Assembly (NCBI GenBank): GCA_016703265.1
Contig: JADJCK010000001.1
Coordinates: forward strand, 620,001 to 684,000
Reading direction: 5' to 3'
DNA: 64,000 nucleotides
DNA from: a bacterium
GTDB taxonomy: Bacteria > Krumholzibacteriota > Krumholzibacteriia > LZORAL124-64-63
Position numbers and translations under genes: made by a program. The notes under the pieces are model-generated. The model was not told the DNA's origin, searched no databases, and saw only the letters and a list, made by a program, of their open reading frames with translations. Below, in pieces: positions 35,188-43,228 of the stretch. Position 1 is the first letter of the stretch. Each line of letters starts with the position of its first letter.

Positions 35188-36326
35188 CGCGCGTCCCCGG
35201 AACCCGGCTGGGCGCCGGCCGCAGCGGCGCGGCGGAACAGCGCCAGTGACTCGTCCACGCAGCGGTCCCAGTTGAAACTGCCGGCCCACACCCGCGCGCT
35301 GGCCGCCATGCGCTCAAGGTAGGCACTGTCGCGCAGCAGCAGCAGTGCGTGCGCGGCCATCGCCTGGGCGTCGCCGTAGGGCACGAGCACGCCGGTCTCG
35401 CCGTCGCGCACCGAGTCGCGCAGGCCGGGCGCATCGCTGGCCACCACCGGCAACCCGCACTGGTTGGCCTCGACCACGGTCAGCCCCCAGCCCTCCTTGG
35501 GACTCGGGTTCAGGAACACGTGGCAGCGGTGCAGCGAGTGCACCAGTTCGCCCCACGGCTGGAAGCCGCGGAACTCGATCTTCTCCGTGAGGCCCAGCTT
35601 GTTCGCCAGCCCGCGCAGGCGCTGCTCGTCGGGGCCGCGTCCCATGATCAGCAGGCGCGCCTCGGGCATTTCCTTCTGCACGATGTCGAAGGCGCGGATC
35701 GCCACGTCCAGGCTCTTGTAGCGGCGCAGCCGGCTCCAACTGACCAGCAGCGGCGTCGCGCTGCGCGGCGGCGGGTCGGCCAGCGTGAAGCGGCCATGAT
35801 CCAGCCCGCAGAAGACGGTCGTCACGCGCGAAGGCTCCAGGCCCCGGGAAATCAGGTCGTCACGCGTCGAGGGACTGATCACCTCGAACTCGCAATGCCG
35901 ATACACACGGGGGATCAGGCTCTCGGCCGCGTAGACGTAGGAGGCCACCAGGGGATTCGTCTCGCGGTAGACCGTGGTGCCGAACAGGTGCGGCACCACC
36001 GCCACCACCGGCACGCGGCCGGCATAGAGCGGCGTGAAGAACGGGACCTTGTTGATGTCCTCGACGATGAGGTCGTAACGGTTCCGCCGCAGCAGGCTGC
36101 GCATCAGCGGCGGCACGGCGAGGTTCGCCACGGTCCAATGCCCGCGACGATAGACCTCGACGCCGTCGATCTGCCCGCGAGGACCGCCGCCCGCATAATC
36201 GGCGCAGCAGAGATCGACCTGCCAGCCGCGCTTGACGGCGCCGGCCAGGATGTGGTGCAGGTGCTGCTCGGCGCCGCCGCTCATGGGGTCGCCGATATCC
36301 CGCCAGTTGACGGCCAGGATCCTCAC
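35184..36326 (-). CDS. GT4-family glycosyltransferase
   Basis: A 380-aa GT-B fold retaining glycosyltransferase. The N-terminal domain opens VRILAVNWRDIGDPMSGGAE. The C-terminal domain has LLVSWSRLRRYKSLDVAI, LLIMGRGPDEQRLRGLA and the conserved ExxGLxxxEA-type motif SPKEGWGLTVVEANQCG. GTG 36326 overlaps the methyltransferase stop as GTGA, so the longer upstream frame is discarded. It probably adds a sugar to a lipid-linked acceptor in the cytoplasm; donor unknown. Confidence 0.9.
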   Translation of the reverse strand: MRILAVNWRDIGDPMSGGAEQHLHHILAGAVKRGWQVDLCCADYAGGGPRGQIDGVEVYRRGHWTVANLAVPPLMRSLLRRNRYDLIVEDINKVPFFTPLYAGRVPVVAVVPHLFGTTVYRETNPLVASYVYAAESLIPRVYRHCEFEVISPSTRDDLISRGLEPSRVTTVFCGLDHGRFTLADPPPRSATPLLVSWSRLRRYKSLDVAIRAFDIVQKEMPEARLLIMGRGPDEQRLRGLANKLGLTEKIEFRGFQPWGELVHSLHRCHVFLNPSPKEGWGLTVVEANQCGLPVVASDAPGLRDSVRDGETGVLVPYGDAQAMAAHALLLLRDSAYLERMAASARVWAGSFNWDRCVDESLALFRRAAAAGAQPGSGDAR

Positions 36327-37150
36327 GCGCCGCTCCCGCCCGCGACGGCCGCGGCCCCGCCGTACTTGCGTGCGATGATGCCGATGGTCGGCGTGGTGTA
36401 CAGCGACAGCCGTCGCCGCGCGAACCACCGGCGCCAGGCTTCGCCCGCACGGGCCAGCGCCGGCAGCGGCTCGGGCCGCATGGGCAGCTTCACGCCGGTA
36501 CGCGTCAGCAGGATCTTGCGCAGCGCGCGGTACCAGAGGCCGGGCACCATCCAGTCGCCGTAGCTTCGCGTGATGGTCGTGCCCTGTTCACGGGCAAGCT
36601 TCTCCAGCTGGTCGATGGTGAACTGCGTCTCCCAGCCGGCGAACCAGCGGTTGAGCGCGATGAGCACCTGCTTGCCGACGGTGTAGTAGTGGAACGTCTG
36701 CGGCACGTCGACCACGAGGTACCCGCCGGGCTTCAGCACGCGCACGTTCTCGCGCAGCAGGAAACCCGGTTCACGGAAGTGCTCGAGAAGGCCCTGGTGG
36801 AAGACGACGTCGAAGGCGCCGTCGGGAAACGGCATGCCCAGACCGTCGCCGCAGACAGCCGTGACGTCGGCGCGGGCCTGGGCAGCCGCCTTCTGGGTCA
36901 GTCCCAGCGAACCCTTCACGTAGTCGATGGTGACGACCGTCGCGCCGGCGGCGGCCAGCGCCACGGCATCGCGCCCGGTGCCCGCGCCGACTTCCAGGAT
37001 GCGGCGGCCGCGCAGGCCGCCGGGCTCGCCGGCGAAGATGCCGGTGATCTCGCGCACCATGCGGCCGTCCGTCCCGTAGACATCATCCAGTTCGAGGCGG
37101 TCGGCCTGTTCCCAGAAGCGCTGCCAGTGGCCGGGGGTCGAAGCCCTCAT
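36323..37150 (-). CDS. SAM-dependent methyltransferase (class I)
   Basis: A 275-aa protein with a class I fold. Motif I is ILEVGAGTGRDAVALA (about residues 51-66), motif II FDVVFHQGLLEHF and motif III LKPGGYLVVDVP. The start resembles MRASTPGHWQRFWEQ. It overlaps the nusB stop (ATGA) and the GT4 start (GTGA), so it is in a nusB-methyltransferase-GT4-LPG-like string. The likely target is a sugar or lipid intermediate; an RNA target suggested by nusB proximity is less likely. Confidence 0.88.
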   Translation of the reverse strand: MRASTPGHWQRFWEQADRLELDDVYGTDGRMVREITGIFAGEPGGLRGRRILEVGAGTGRDAVALAAAGATVVTIDYVKGSLGLTQKAAAQARADVTAVCGDGLGMPFPDGAFDVVFHQGLLEHFREPGFLLRENVRVLKPGGYLVVDVPQTFHYYTVGKQVLIALNRWFAGWETQFTIDQLEKLAREQGTTITRSYGDWMVPGLWYRALRKILLTRTGVKLPMRPEPLPALARAGEAWRRWFARRRLSLYTTPTIGIIARKYGGAAAVAGGSGA

Positions 37151-37704
37151 GCGTCCTCTCCTGCGGGGTCGCCGGCGCCGCGCAGCGGCGTGTCGCCGAA
37201 GTCGGCATCCAACTCATGGTCGACGGCGGTCGACTCGTCGGCGTCGAGAGGCTCGTCGAACTGGTGACCCTCGGCGCCGGACGCGGACGCAACCTCCGGA
37301 TAGACCTGGTGCGCCGCGCGATCCAGCACGCCGTTGACGAAGCCGACGGCGCCGTCCTCGCAATACCGGTGGGCCAGCTCGCAGGCTTCGTTGATGACGG
37401 CGCGGAAGGGCACCGTGGGGCTGTACTTGAGCTCGGTCAGGCCCAGGTAGAGAATGCACAGCTCGAGAGAGCCGAGACGCGACGGGTCCCAGCGCGCGCT
37501 GATGAGAGTCTTCAGCCAGCGCTCGGTGTCAGGGCGGTTGGTCTTGATCTTGAGGGCGAGGTCGCGTGCGAACACGGTCGTCTCGGGAGCGGATTCCCGG
37601 CGGAGCAGCTGGTCCTCCAGGACGACCAGCACATCGCCCCCGCCCATCAGCGAGGCGTAGAGCGACTGCAGGACGATCTCGCGGCCCTTTCTGCGTTTAC
37701 CCAC
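37147..37704 (-). CDS. nusB: Transcription antitermination factor NusB
   Basis: An all-helical RNA-binding protein that with NusE forms the boxA antitermination complex. The product is 185 aa from GTG 37704, chosen because AGGAG lies 7 nt upstream and the protein starts GKRRKGREIVLQSLYAS. Conserved features are RARE-like KRRKGRE, SLELCILYLGLTEL and VPFRAVINEACELAHRY with CEDGAVGFVNGVLDR. After residue ~145 there is a 40-residue acidic tail not found in short NusB proteins. nusB follows ribH, a common bacterial order. Confidence 0.93.
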   Translation of the reverse strand: MGKRRKGREIVLQSLYASLMGGGDVLVVLEDQLLRRESAPETTVFARDLALKIKTNRPDTERWLKTLISARWDPSRLGSLELCILYLGLTELKYSPTVPFRAVINEACELAHRYCEDGAVGFVNGVLDRAAHQVYPEVASASGAEGHQFDEPLDADESTAVDHELDADFGDTPLRGAGDPAGEDA

Positions 37705-37745
37705 CGGTATTCTCCTGTCAAAGAACGACTCAATGTACGGTCTGC

Positions 37746-37774
37746 CCGGCCGGGCGGGAACCCGTCCCGGCCGG
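37746..37774 (-). terminator. GC-rich hairpin between ribH and nusB
   Basis: Arms CCGGCCGGG (37746-37754) and CCCGGCCGG (37766-37774) pair perfectly, with an inner CGGG/CCCG that can extend them. No T-tract follows on the minus strand. It could be a partial terminator of the riboflavin operon or a processing site; the assignment is weak. Confidence 0.35.
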
Positions 37775-37881
37775 AATGCGCCGTCCAACGGGCCATGAGG
37801 CGCGAACCGCCCCGGAAGATAGCCCGCGCACCCCGAAATGACAATCAACAGCCGATCCCGGACCCGGGTTCCGCCGGGTCC

Positions 37882-38355
37882 CTAGCCCTTGTCGACGGCC
37901 GCCAGCAGGTCGATCATCTCGAGGGCCGTCAGCGCGGCGTCGAAGCCCTTGTTCCCGGCCTTGGTGCCCGAGCGCTCGAGCGCCTGGTCCAGGGTGTCGG
38001 CCGTCACGATACCGAAGGCCACGGGCACGCCGGTCTCCAGCGACACCTGGGCGATGCCCTTGGTCACCTCGCCGGCCACCAGCGCGAAGTGCGGGGTGTC
38101 GCCCTGGATGATGCAGCCCACGCAGATGATCGCCGCGTAGCGCCCGCTCGTCGCCAGCTTCTTGGCGGCCAGCGGGATCTCGAACCCGCCCGGCACCCAG
38201 GCGGTGTCGACCTGCTCGTCGGCCACGCCGTGGCGGCGCAGGCAGTCGAGCGCCCCGTCCAGCAGCTCGCTGGTGAAGAAGTCGTTGAAGCGGCTGGCCA
38301 CGATCGCGATCCGCTTGCCGTGCGCGTCGAACTTGCCCTCGAAGTTGCGGCCCAT
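37882..38355 (-). CDS. ribH: 6,7-dimethyl-8-ribityllumazine synthase
   Basis: Condenses 5-amino-6-ribitylaminouracil with 3,4-dihydroxy-2-butanone 4-phosphate; forms 60-mers or pentamers in the cytoplasm. The 157-aa length is standard. Motifs are IAIVASRFNDFFT, VPGGFEIPLAAKKL, IICVGCIIQGDTPHF (with the catalytic His of the TPHF segment) and GTKAGNKGFDAAL. It is the last enzyme gene of the riboflavin operon, 57 nt after ribBA. Confidence 0.96.
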   Translation of the reverse strand: MGRNFEGKFDAHGKRIAIVASRFNDFFTSELLDGALDCLRRHGVADEQVDTAWVPGGFEIPLAAKKLATSGRYAAIICVGCIIQGDTPHFALVAGEVTKGIAQVSLETGVPVAFGIVTADTLDQALERSGTKAGNKGFDAALTALEMIDLLAAVDKG

Positions 38356-38412
38356 CGTCCTCTCCTTGCCGGCGCGCCGGGGCGCGCCCGTTGGCGTTTG
38401 CCGATCCTATTC

Positions 38413-39660
38413 CTACAGGTGGTCGAGCAGGTGGCCCATGCGGGCCTTCTTCGTCTCCAGATACTTTGCGTTCTGCCGGCCGGGCACGACCTCCAGGGGC
38501 ACACGCCCCGCCAGCTCGAGGCCGTAGCTCTCCAGGCCCACGATCTTGCGCGGGTTGTTCGTCATCAGCAGCATGCGACGCACGCCGAGGTCGCGCAGGA
38601 TCTGCGCCCCCAGCCCGTACTCGCGCAGGTCGGGCGGGAAGCCCAGGCGCGCATTGGCTTCGACCGTGTCCGCGCCCTCGTCCTGCAGCCGGTAGGCCTT
38701 CATCTTGTTGATGAGCCCGATACCCCGCCCTTCCTGCCGCATGTAGAGGAAGACGCCGCGGCCGGCGATCTCCATCTGGCGCAGGGCGGCCTCCATCTGC
38801 TCGCCGCAGTCGCAACGCAGGCTGTGGAACAGGTCGCCGGTCATGCACTCGCTGTGCACGCGCACCAGCACCGGTTCCTCGGGCTTGATCTCGCCCTTGA
38901 CGAGCGCGACGTGCGTGGCGCCGTCGATCAGCGTCGAATACGCCACCATGTGGAAGTCGCCGAAGCTGGTGGGCAGCGGCACCTCGGCCTCGCGCCGCAC
39001 CAGCTTGTCGTGGTGGCGGCGCCAGCGGATCAGGTCGGCGATGGTGATCAGCTTCAGCCCGTGCTCGGCCGCGATCTCGCGCAGCCGGGGCAGGCGGGCC
39101 ATCTCGCCGTCGTCATCCATGATCTCGCAGAGCAGGCCGGCGGGATACATCCCGGCGGCGCGGCAAAGATCCACCACGGCCTCGGTGTGGCCGGCGCGCT
39201 GCAGCACGCCGCCCGGCACGGCTTCCAGGGGGAAGATGTGGCCGGGCCGCGCCAGGTCGTCGGGCCGGGTCGCCGGGTCGATGAATACCTGCACCGTGCG
39301 GGCCCGGTCGGCGGCGCTGATGCCGGTCGAGATGCCGTGGGCGGCGTCGACGCTCACGGTGAAGCGCGTGCCGAGGGCTGCCGTGTTGCGCGTGACCATC
39401 GGATGCACGTCGAGCTGGCTCAACCGCTCGCCGGTGGCCGCCAGACAGACCAGCCCGCGGCCGTAGCGCGCGATGAAATTGACGACCTGCGGCGTCACCT
39501 TCTCGGCGGCGACGATGAAGTCACCCTCGTTCTCGCGCTCCTCGTCATCGACAACGACGATGATCTCGCCGCGCCTGAGCGCTTCCAGTGCGGAGTCGAT
39601 GGTGTCGATGTCCGCTGCGGCCTTGCCGCTCCGCGAACCCGGGTCGTGCTCGGTGGTCAT
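38413..39660 (-). CDS. ribBA: Bifunctional DHBP synthase / GTP cyclohydrolase II
   Basis: The 415-aa bifunctional enzyme supplies both precursors of riboflavin. The N-terminal RibB domain (about 20-215) has VDDEERENEGDF, GRGLVCLA and PGHIFPLEAVPGGVLQRAGH. The C-terminal RibA domain (about 220-415) has VRVHSECMTGDLFHSLRCDCG with its zinc cysteines, QEGRGIGL and LMTNNPRKI. ATG 39660 overlaps the stop of the RibD-RibE gene as ATGA. Expression should follow the FMN riboswitch upstream. Confidence 0.97.
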   Translation of the reverse strand: MTTEHDPGSRSGKAAADIDTIDSALEALRRGEIIVVVDDEERENEGDFIVAAEKVTPQVVNFIARYGRGLVCLAATGERLSQLDVHPMVTRNTAALGTRFTVSVDAAHGISTGISAADRARTVQVFIDPATRPDDLARPGHIFPLEAVPGGVLQRAGHTEAVVDLCRAAGMYPAGLLCEIMDDDGEMARLPRLREIAAEHGLKLITIADLIRWRRHHDKLVRREAEVPLPTSFGDFHMVAYSTLIDGATHVALVKGEIKPEEPVLVRVHSECMTGDLFHSLRCDCGEQMEAALRQMEIAGRGVFLYMRQEGRGIGLINKMKAYRLQDEGADTVEANARLGFPPDLREYGLGAQILRDLGVRRMLLMTNNPRKIVGLESYGLELAGRVPLEVVPGRQNAKYLETKKARMGHLLDHL

Positions 39661-41561
39661 GGGCGATCCTTCCGCCGCGCGGCGCCGAAGCCCAGCGCGC
39701 GCAGGCGTTCGAGTGTGAGCGGCGCCGGCACCTGCGCGGCCCCGGTACGGTCGTACGCCGGCCGACCCGCACCGCGGGCAGCCTTGACCAGCACATCCAT
39801 CTCGAGGTTTACGCTCGCGCCGACCGCGAGTGTGCCGAGGTTCGTGACCGCCATCGTGTGCGGGATCAGGTTGATCGTGAAGCGATCGAGGAACGGTCCC
39901 TCGTCGACGGTCAGGCTGACGCCGTCGACGGCCACCGATCCCTTGGGAGTCAGGTTGGCCGCGAGCGCACCCGGCAACGTCACGGTCACGAGTCGCCCGC
40001 CGCCACGGGCCTGCCTGACGGCGGTGACCTTGCCGGTGCCGTCGATGTGGCCCTGGACATAGTGCCCGTCGAGCCCGTCGCCCGCACGCAGCGCCGGCTC
40101 CAGATGCAGGCGCCGCCCGGCGCGCCACAGCCCGAGCGTGGTCAGGCGCCTCGTCTCGGCCGCGGCTTCCACACTGAACACGCCGGGCCGCTTGGCGGTC
40201 ACCGTCAGGCAGATGCCGTCGACGGCCACGCTGTCCCCCACCGACACCACCGCTGCCGTGCCCGGCGCGGCGATCGCCAGCCGCAGCACATCGCCGCTTG
40301 GCGACAAGCCCCGCAGCACGCCGATCTCGCGAATGATGCCGGTGAACATCGTGGCCTCCCCTGTCGCGCCCGGGCGACACATGATCCCGTCGCGCCTCCA
40401 GCGCGACACCTGGTCCAGTCTTGCCGCAAACGGCAGCCTGTCGTGCACGAGCATCGCGTCGGGGCCCACGGCCTCGCACCGCGTCAGGGTGAACGCCGCC
40501 GCACCGGGCGCCGCACCGGCCGGCCAGGCGACGCCGTCGCCGAGGACGACCGGCGCCACGAACTGCCGCCAGCGGTCGACGACCCCCGCCGCAAGCAGCG
40601 CGGAGGAGAGGGCCGGCCCGCCCTCGAACAGGAGAGTGCAGAGCCCGCGCGCGTGGAGCGCCGCGAGCGCCGCGTGCAGGTCCAGTCGTCCGCCCTGCTC
40701 GCGACAGTAGACGACTTCGCCCCCGGCGGCGGCGACCGCCTCCAGGTTCGGCGAGCGCCGCGCATTCTCGCCGGCCACGACGAGGAACGGCGCCCGCCCG
40801 AGGCCCCCGCTCCAACTCAGGTCGGTATCCAGGCACACGGCCACCGGCTCGGCCGCGGGCACGCCTTCGCGGCCGTCGGCCAGCCGGCCGTCGAGTCGCG
40901 GGCGGTCGGCGCGCGCCGTGCCCTCGCCGATGACCACGGCATCGGACCAGCGACGCCGCACGTGCACCAGGCAGCGCGCCGCTTCGGACGTCAGGTAGTA
41001 GGGCCCCGATTCGCGACGGCGCGCCGACGGCGGCGCGAAGCGGCCGTCGAGCGACACGGCCGACTTCAATTCGACGAACGGGCGCTGGAATCCCTCCGTC
41101 ACCGCGAACGGCCACACCAGCTCGAGCGCCGCGGCGGCACCGACGCCGATGCTGACCACCAGCCCGCGTTCGCGCAGGAACCGGCAGCCGCCGCCCTTCA
41201 CCTGCGGATTGGGATCGCGCATGGCCACGACGACGCGCGTCACGCCGGACTCGGCCACCGCGGGCGCGCAGGGCGGCGTGCGCCCGGTGTGGTTGCAGGG
41301 TTCGAGCGTGACGTAGAGCGTGGCGCCGCTGGCCAGAGCGCCGGCTTCGGCCAGGGCCAGGGTCTCGGCGTGCGGGGTGCCCGCGCCGTGGTGCGCGCCG
41401 CGGCCGACGATGCGGCCGTCGCGGACGACTACGGCGCCGACCGGCGGGTTGGGCCACGGACGCGACGGCGTCGAGGCCGCCAGGCGCAGGGCCTCGGCCA
41501 TGAAGACCGCATCGGCGTCAGGGCCGTCAGGAACGTACAGGGGTCCGCGCTCCACGGTCAT
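39657..41561 (-). CDS. RibD-RibE fusion: deaminase/reductase plus riboflavin synthase alpha
   Basis: One uninterrupted 634-aa frame from ATG 41561. Residues ~1-400 are RibD: HAETLALAEAGA and EPCNHTGRTPPC (zinc deaminase) followed by the reductase (LKSAVSLDGRFAP, LLFEGGPALSSALLAAGVVD). Residues ~425-634 are RibE: MFTGIIREIG, then the two repeated halves with GICLTVTAK, DGHYVQGHIDG and GVSLTVDEG. Only about eight residues join the parts. A GGGGAGG ribosome site lies 5 nt before the internal ATG of RibE, so separate RibE synthesis is also possible. ribD and ribE are normally separate genes. Confidence 0.92.
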   Translation of the reverse strand: MTVERGPLYVPDGPDADAVFMAEALRLAASTPSRPWPNPPVGAVVVRDGRIVGRGAHHGAGTPHAETLALAEAGALASGATLYVTLEPCNHTGRTPPCAPAVAESGVTRVVVAMRDPNPQVKGGGCRFLRERGLVVSIGVGAAAALELVWPFAVTEGFQRPFVELKSAVSLDGRFAPPSARRRESGPYYLTSEAARCLVHVRRRWSDAVVIGEGTARADRPRLDGRLADGREGVPAAEPVAVCLDTDLSWSGGLGRAPFLVVAGENARRSPNLEAVAAAGGEVVYCREQGGRLDLHAALAALHARGLCTLLFEGGPALSSALLAAGVVDRWRQFVAPVVLGDGVAWPAGAAPGAAAFTLTRCEAVGPDAMLVHDRLPFAARLDQVSRWRRDGIMCRPGATGEATMFTGIIREIGVLRGLSPSGDVLRLAIAAPGTAAVVSVGDSVAVDGICLTVTAKRPGVFSVEAAAETRRLTTLGLWRAGRRLHLEPALRAGDGLDGHYVQGHIDGTGKVTAVRQARGGGRLVTVTLPGALAANLTPKGSVAVDGVSLTVDEGPFLDRFTINLIPHTMAVTNLGTLAVGASVNLEMDVLVKAARGAGRPAYDRTGAAQVPAPLTLERLRALGFGAARRKDRP

Positions 41562-41659
41562 TCCGATCCCGGGGCTCGGCTGGCTGGGAGGCAGGCGCGG
41601 GGAAGCGCTGCCGCAGACACGCCCGGGCAAAACGGACGCGCGGCACCGCTTCGAACCGC

Positions 41660-41786
41660 CAACTTCTCCCATCCAGACTTTAACTGTCGGCCCCGGAGTT
41701 TCACCGGATCAGCCCTGGGGGCGCAAGGCTCCCAGGGGTCGCGGGCTTTCACCGCCGGTGGGGAATTACACCCCGCCCCGAAGTTG
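41660..41786 (-). promoter_or_regulatory. FMN riboswitch (RFN element)
   Basis: The aptamer is read on the minus strand. Arms CAACTTC (41780-41786) and GAAGTTG (41660-41666) close stem P1. Inside are the conserved GGGGCGGGGTG, TTCCCCACCGGCGGT, AGCCCGCGACC and GCCGACAGTTAAAGTCTGG, and the terminal GATGGGAGAAG. A ~95-nt expression platform separates it from the ATG at 41561. FMN binding should shut off ribD-ribE, ribBA and ribH. Confidence 0.95.
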
Positions 41787-41794
41787 AGGCTCGC

Positions 41795-41814
41795 GGCCGG
41801 CAAGAAGGCCGGCC
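41795..41814 (-). other. Small hairpin upstream of the FMN aptamer
   Basis: GGCCGGC and GCCGGCC arms with a six-base loop lie between the predicted promoter and the aptamer. It has no T-tract, and its role is unclear. Confidence 0.35.
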
Positions 41815-41833
41815 GTTGAGAATGTCAGGCCAA

Positions 41834-41862
41834 AAAGTAGATCCGGAGGGCGCCGGCGTCAA
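41834..41862 (-). promoter_or_regulatory. Promoter of the riboflavin operon
   Basis: The minus strand has TTGACG (41857-41862), a 17-nt spacer and TACTTT (41834-41839), placing a start about 40 nt before the FMN aptamer. The -35 matches 5 of 6 and the -10 matches 4 of 6 consensus bases. Confidence 0.65.
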
Positions 41863-41893
41863 GCCGCGCGGCAGGCGCCGCCCAGCCACCTTG

Positions 41894-43228
41894 TCAGCGC
41901 TCCTTGCGGCCCTTGGCGAAGCGCGGCGCCGGCACGGGCAGCCCGGCCGCCTCCAGGCGGTGCCACGCCCCGGCATAGAACTCCTCGGCCGGAAGGCGCG
42001 AATAGCCAAGGCGGATGTCGTAGACCGGTTCGCCCATCACGAAGCGCCAGTGGTTGAGCACCGTCGGCACGGCGGCCCCTGTCTCGTACTGGATGAGCCG
42101 GCGGTGCGAACTGCTGAGGCTCAGGATCGGGTCGTTGCGCTTGGCGGCGAAGTGGATCAGGTCGAAGATGCGCTCGTCGCTCACCAGGGGCTTGTCGTCG
42201 AGGTCGAGGAAGCGGTCCTGGAGCCGTCCGGCCAACAGCGTGTCGTAGCCGCCCCAGGTCAGGTCCAGCAGGTACTTGTCGTAGGTGTCGATGCCATCCA
42301 TCAGGAAGGCGCCCAGCAGGGCGTCGTAGCCGTAGCTGGCGGCCACCCAGATGAGCGCCAGGTCGTCGCAGACGCCGTCGCCGAGCCGGCGGCGGAAGTA
42401 GACCTGGTCGTGCTCCGGGAAACTGTAGGCGCCGTTCGGGTCGCGGCAGATGATCCCGAAATCGCGCAGCTCGCGCAATTGGTCCTCTTCGAGCACCGTG
42501 GCGCCGGGATCCTCCAGGCCGCACAACTCGAACTTCTCGCGGTCGACGATGACGATCTCGCCGCCGCCCACACTGAACGGGTGGCCGCCGAACGTGCGCT
42601 TGTGCTGCATCATCGCCGTGCGGCGGTGCTGCCAGTCGTCCATGAACCCGGCGAGGATCATGCCCGTACAGAAGGCGCGCGTGTCCACCTCGTGGCCGGC
42701 CAGGAAGTCGATGCCCAGTGGCGGCCCGCCGTCCACATCCAGCGTCAGCCGGGGCCGGTCGGCGTTGGCGAGCAGCCACTGGCCGAACCGGGTGACCAGG
42801 GCGCCGCGCCGCTCGCGCACCTGCGTGCCGCGCAGGTTCGGGTCGATGCGCTCGAGCACCGACAGCACGCGCTCGAACGTGGCGTCGGGAAAACGCAGCG
42901 AGACGCCGAACTCGTCGGTGAACCAGCCGTGCCCGTTCTGGGCCCGGCCGACCACCGACTGCGGCAGCAGGTCACCCAGCACGCGGGGTCCGGCGGCGAA
43001 GCGCTGGCAGAGCAGGAAATCGTAGTCGAGGGCGGTGAGGCGTTCGAAGATCTCGCGGTCGCGGCGCACATCCAGCACGCGCGACGTGGGTCCGCGCTCG
43101 CGCCGCCTGTCACCTTCGCGGTCGCGGCTGTCCCAGCGTTCGGGGTTGCGGCCGGCGGCGCGGTCCAGCAGCTCGTCCAGCTTGCGCAGCCGGCCGGCGC
43201 CCTTACCTCGCGGTCGGCGCATCTTCAT
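41894..43228 (-). CDS. Unrecognised soluble protein between ftsY and the riboflavin operon
   Basis: About 444 aa from ATG 43228; ATG 43222 is equally possible, and the frame overlaps the ftsY end by 26 nt. I recognise no family. The first ~60 residues are highly basic (RRPRGKGAGRLRKL) and low complexity. The rest is compositionally normal, with strong segments FLLCQRFAAGPRVLGDLL, LTLDVDGGPPLGIDFLAG, WVAASYGYDALLGAF and YETGAAVPTVLNHWRFV. No signal peptide or membrane helix is apparent. Repeated Asp/Glu-rich and Arg-rich stretches could bind nucleotide or RNA, but this is speculation. Overlap with ftsY suggests co-transcription. Confidence 0.6.
   Translation of the reverse strand: MKMRRPRGKGAGRLRKLDELLDRAAGRNPERWDSRDREGDRRRERGPTSRVLDVRRDREIFERLTALDYDFLLCQRFAAGPRVLGDLLPQSVVGRAQNGHGWFTDEFGVSLRFPDATFERVLSVLERIDPNLRGTQVRERRGALVTRFGQWLLANADRPRLTLDVDGGPPLGIDFLAGHEVDTRAFCTGMILAGFMDDWQHRRTAMMQHKRTFGGHPFSVGGGEIVIVDREKFELCGLEDPGATVLEEDQLRELRDFGIICRDPNGAYSFPEHDQVYFRRRLGDGVCDDLALIWVAASYGYDALLGAFLMDGIDTYDKYLLDLTWGGYDTLLAGRLQDRFLDLDDKPLVSDERIFDLIHFAAKRNDPILSLSSSHRRLIQYETGAAVPTVLNHWRFVMGEPVYDIRLGYSRLPAEEFYAGAWHRLEAAGLPVPAPRFAKGRKER

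Noticed and set aside
37216..40062. A ~950-codon plus-strand open frame opposite nusB, ribH and ribBA.
   Set aside because: The minus strand carries motif-complete enzymes. The plus frame has low-complexity basic residues and no start context.
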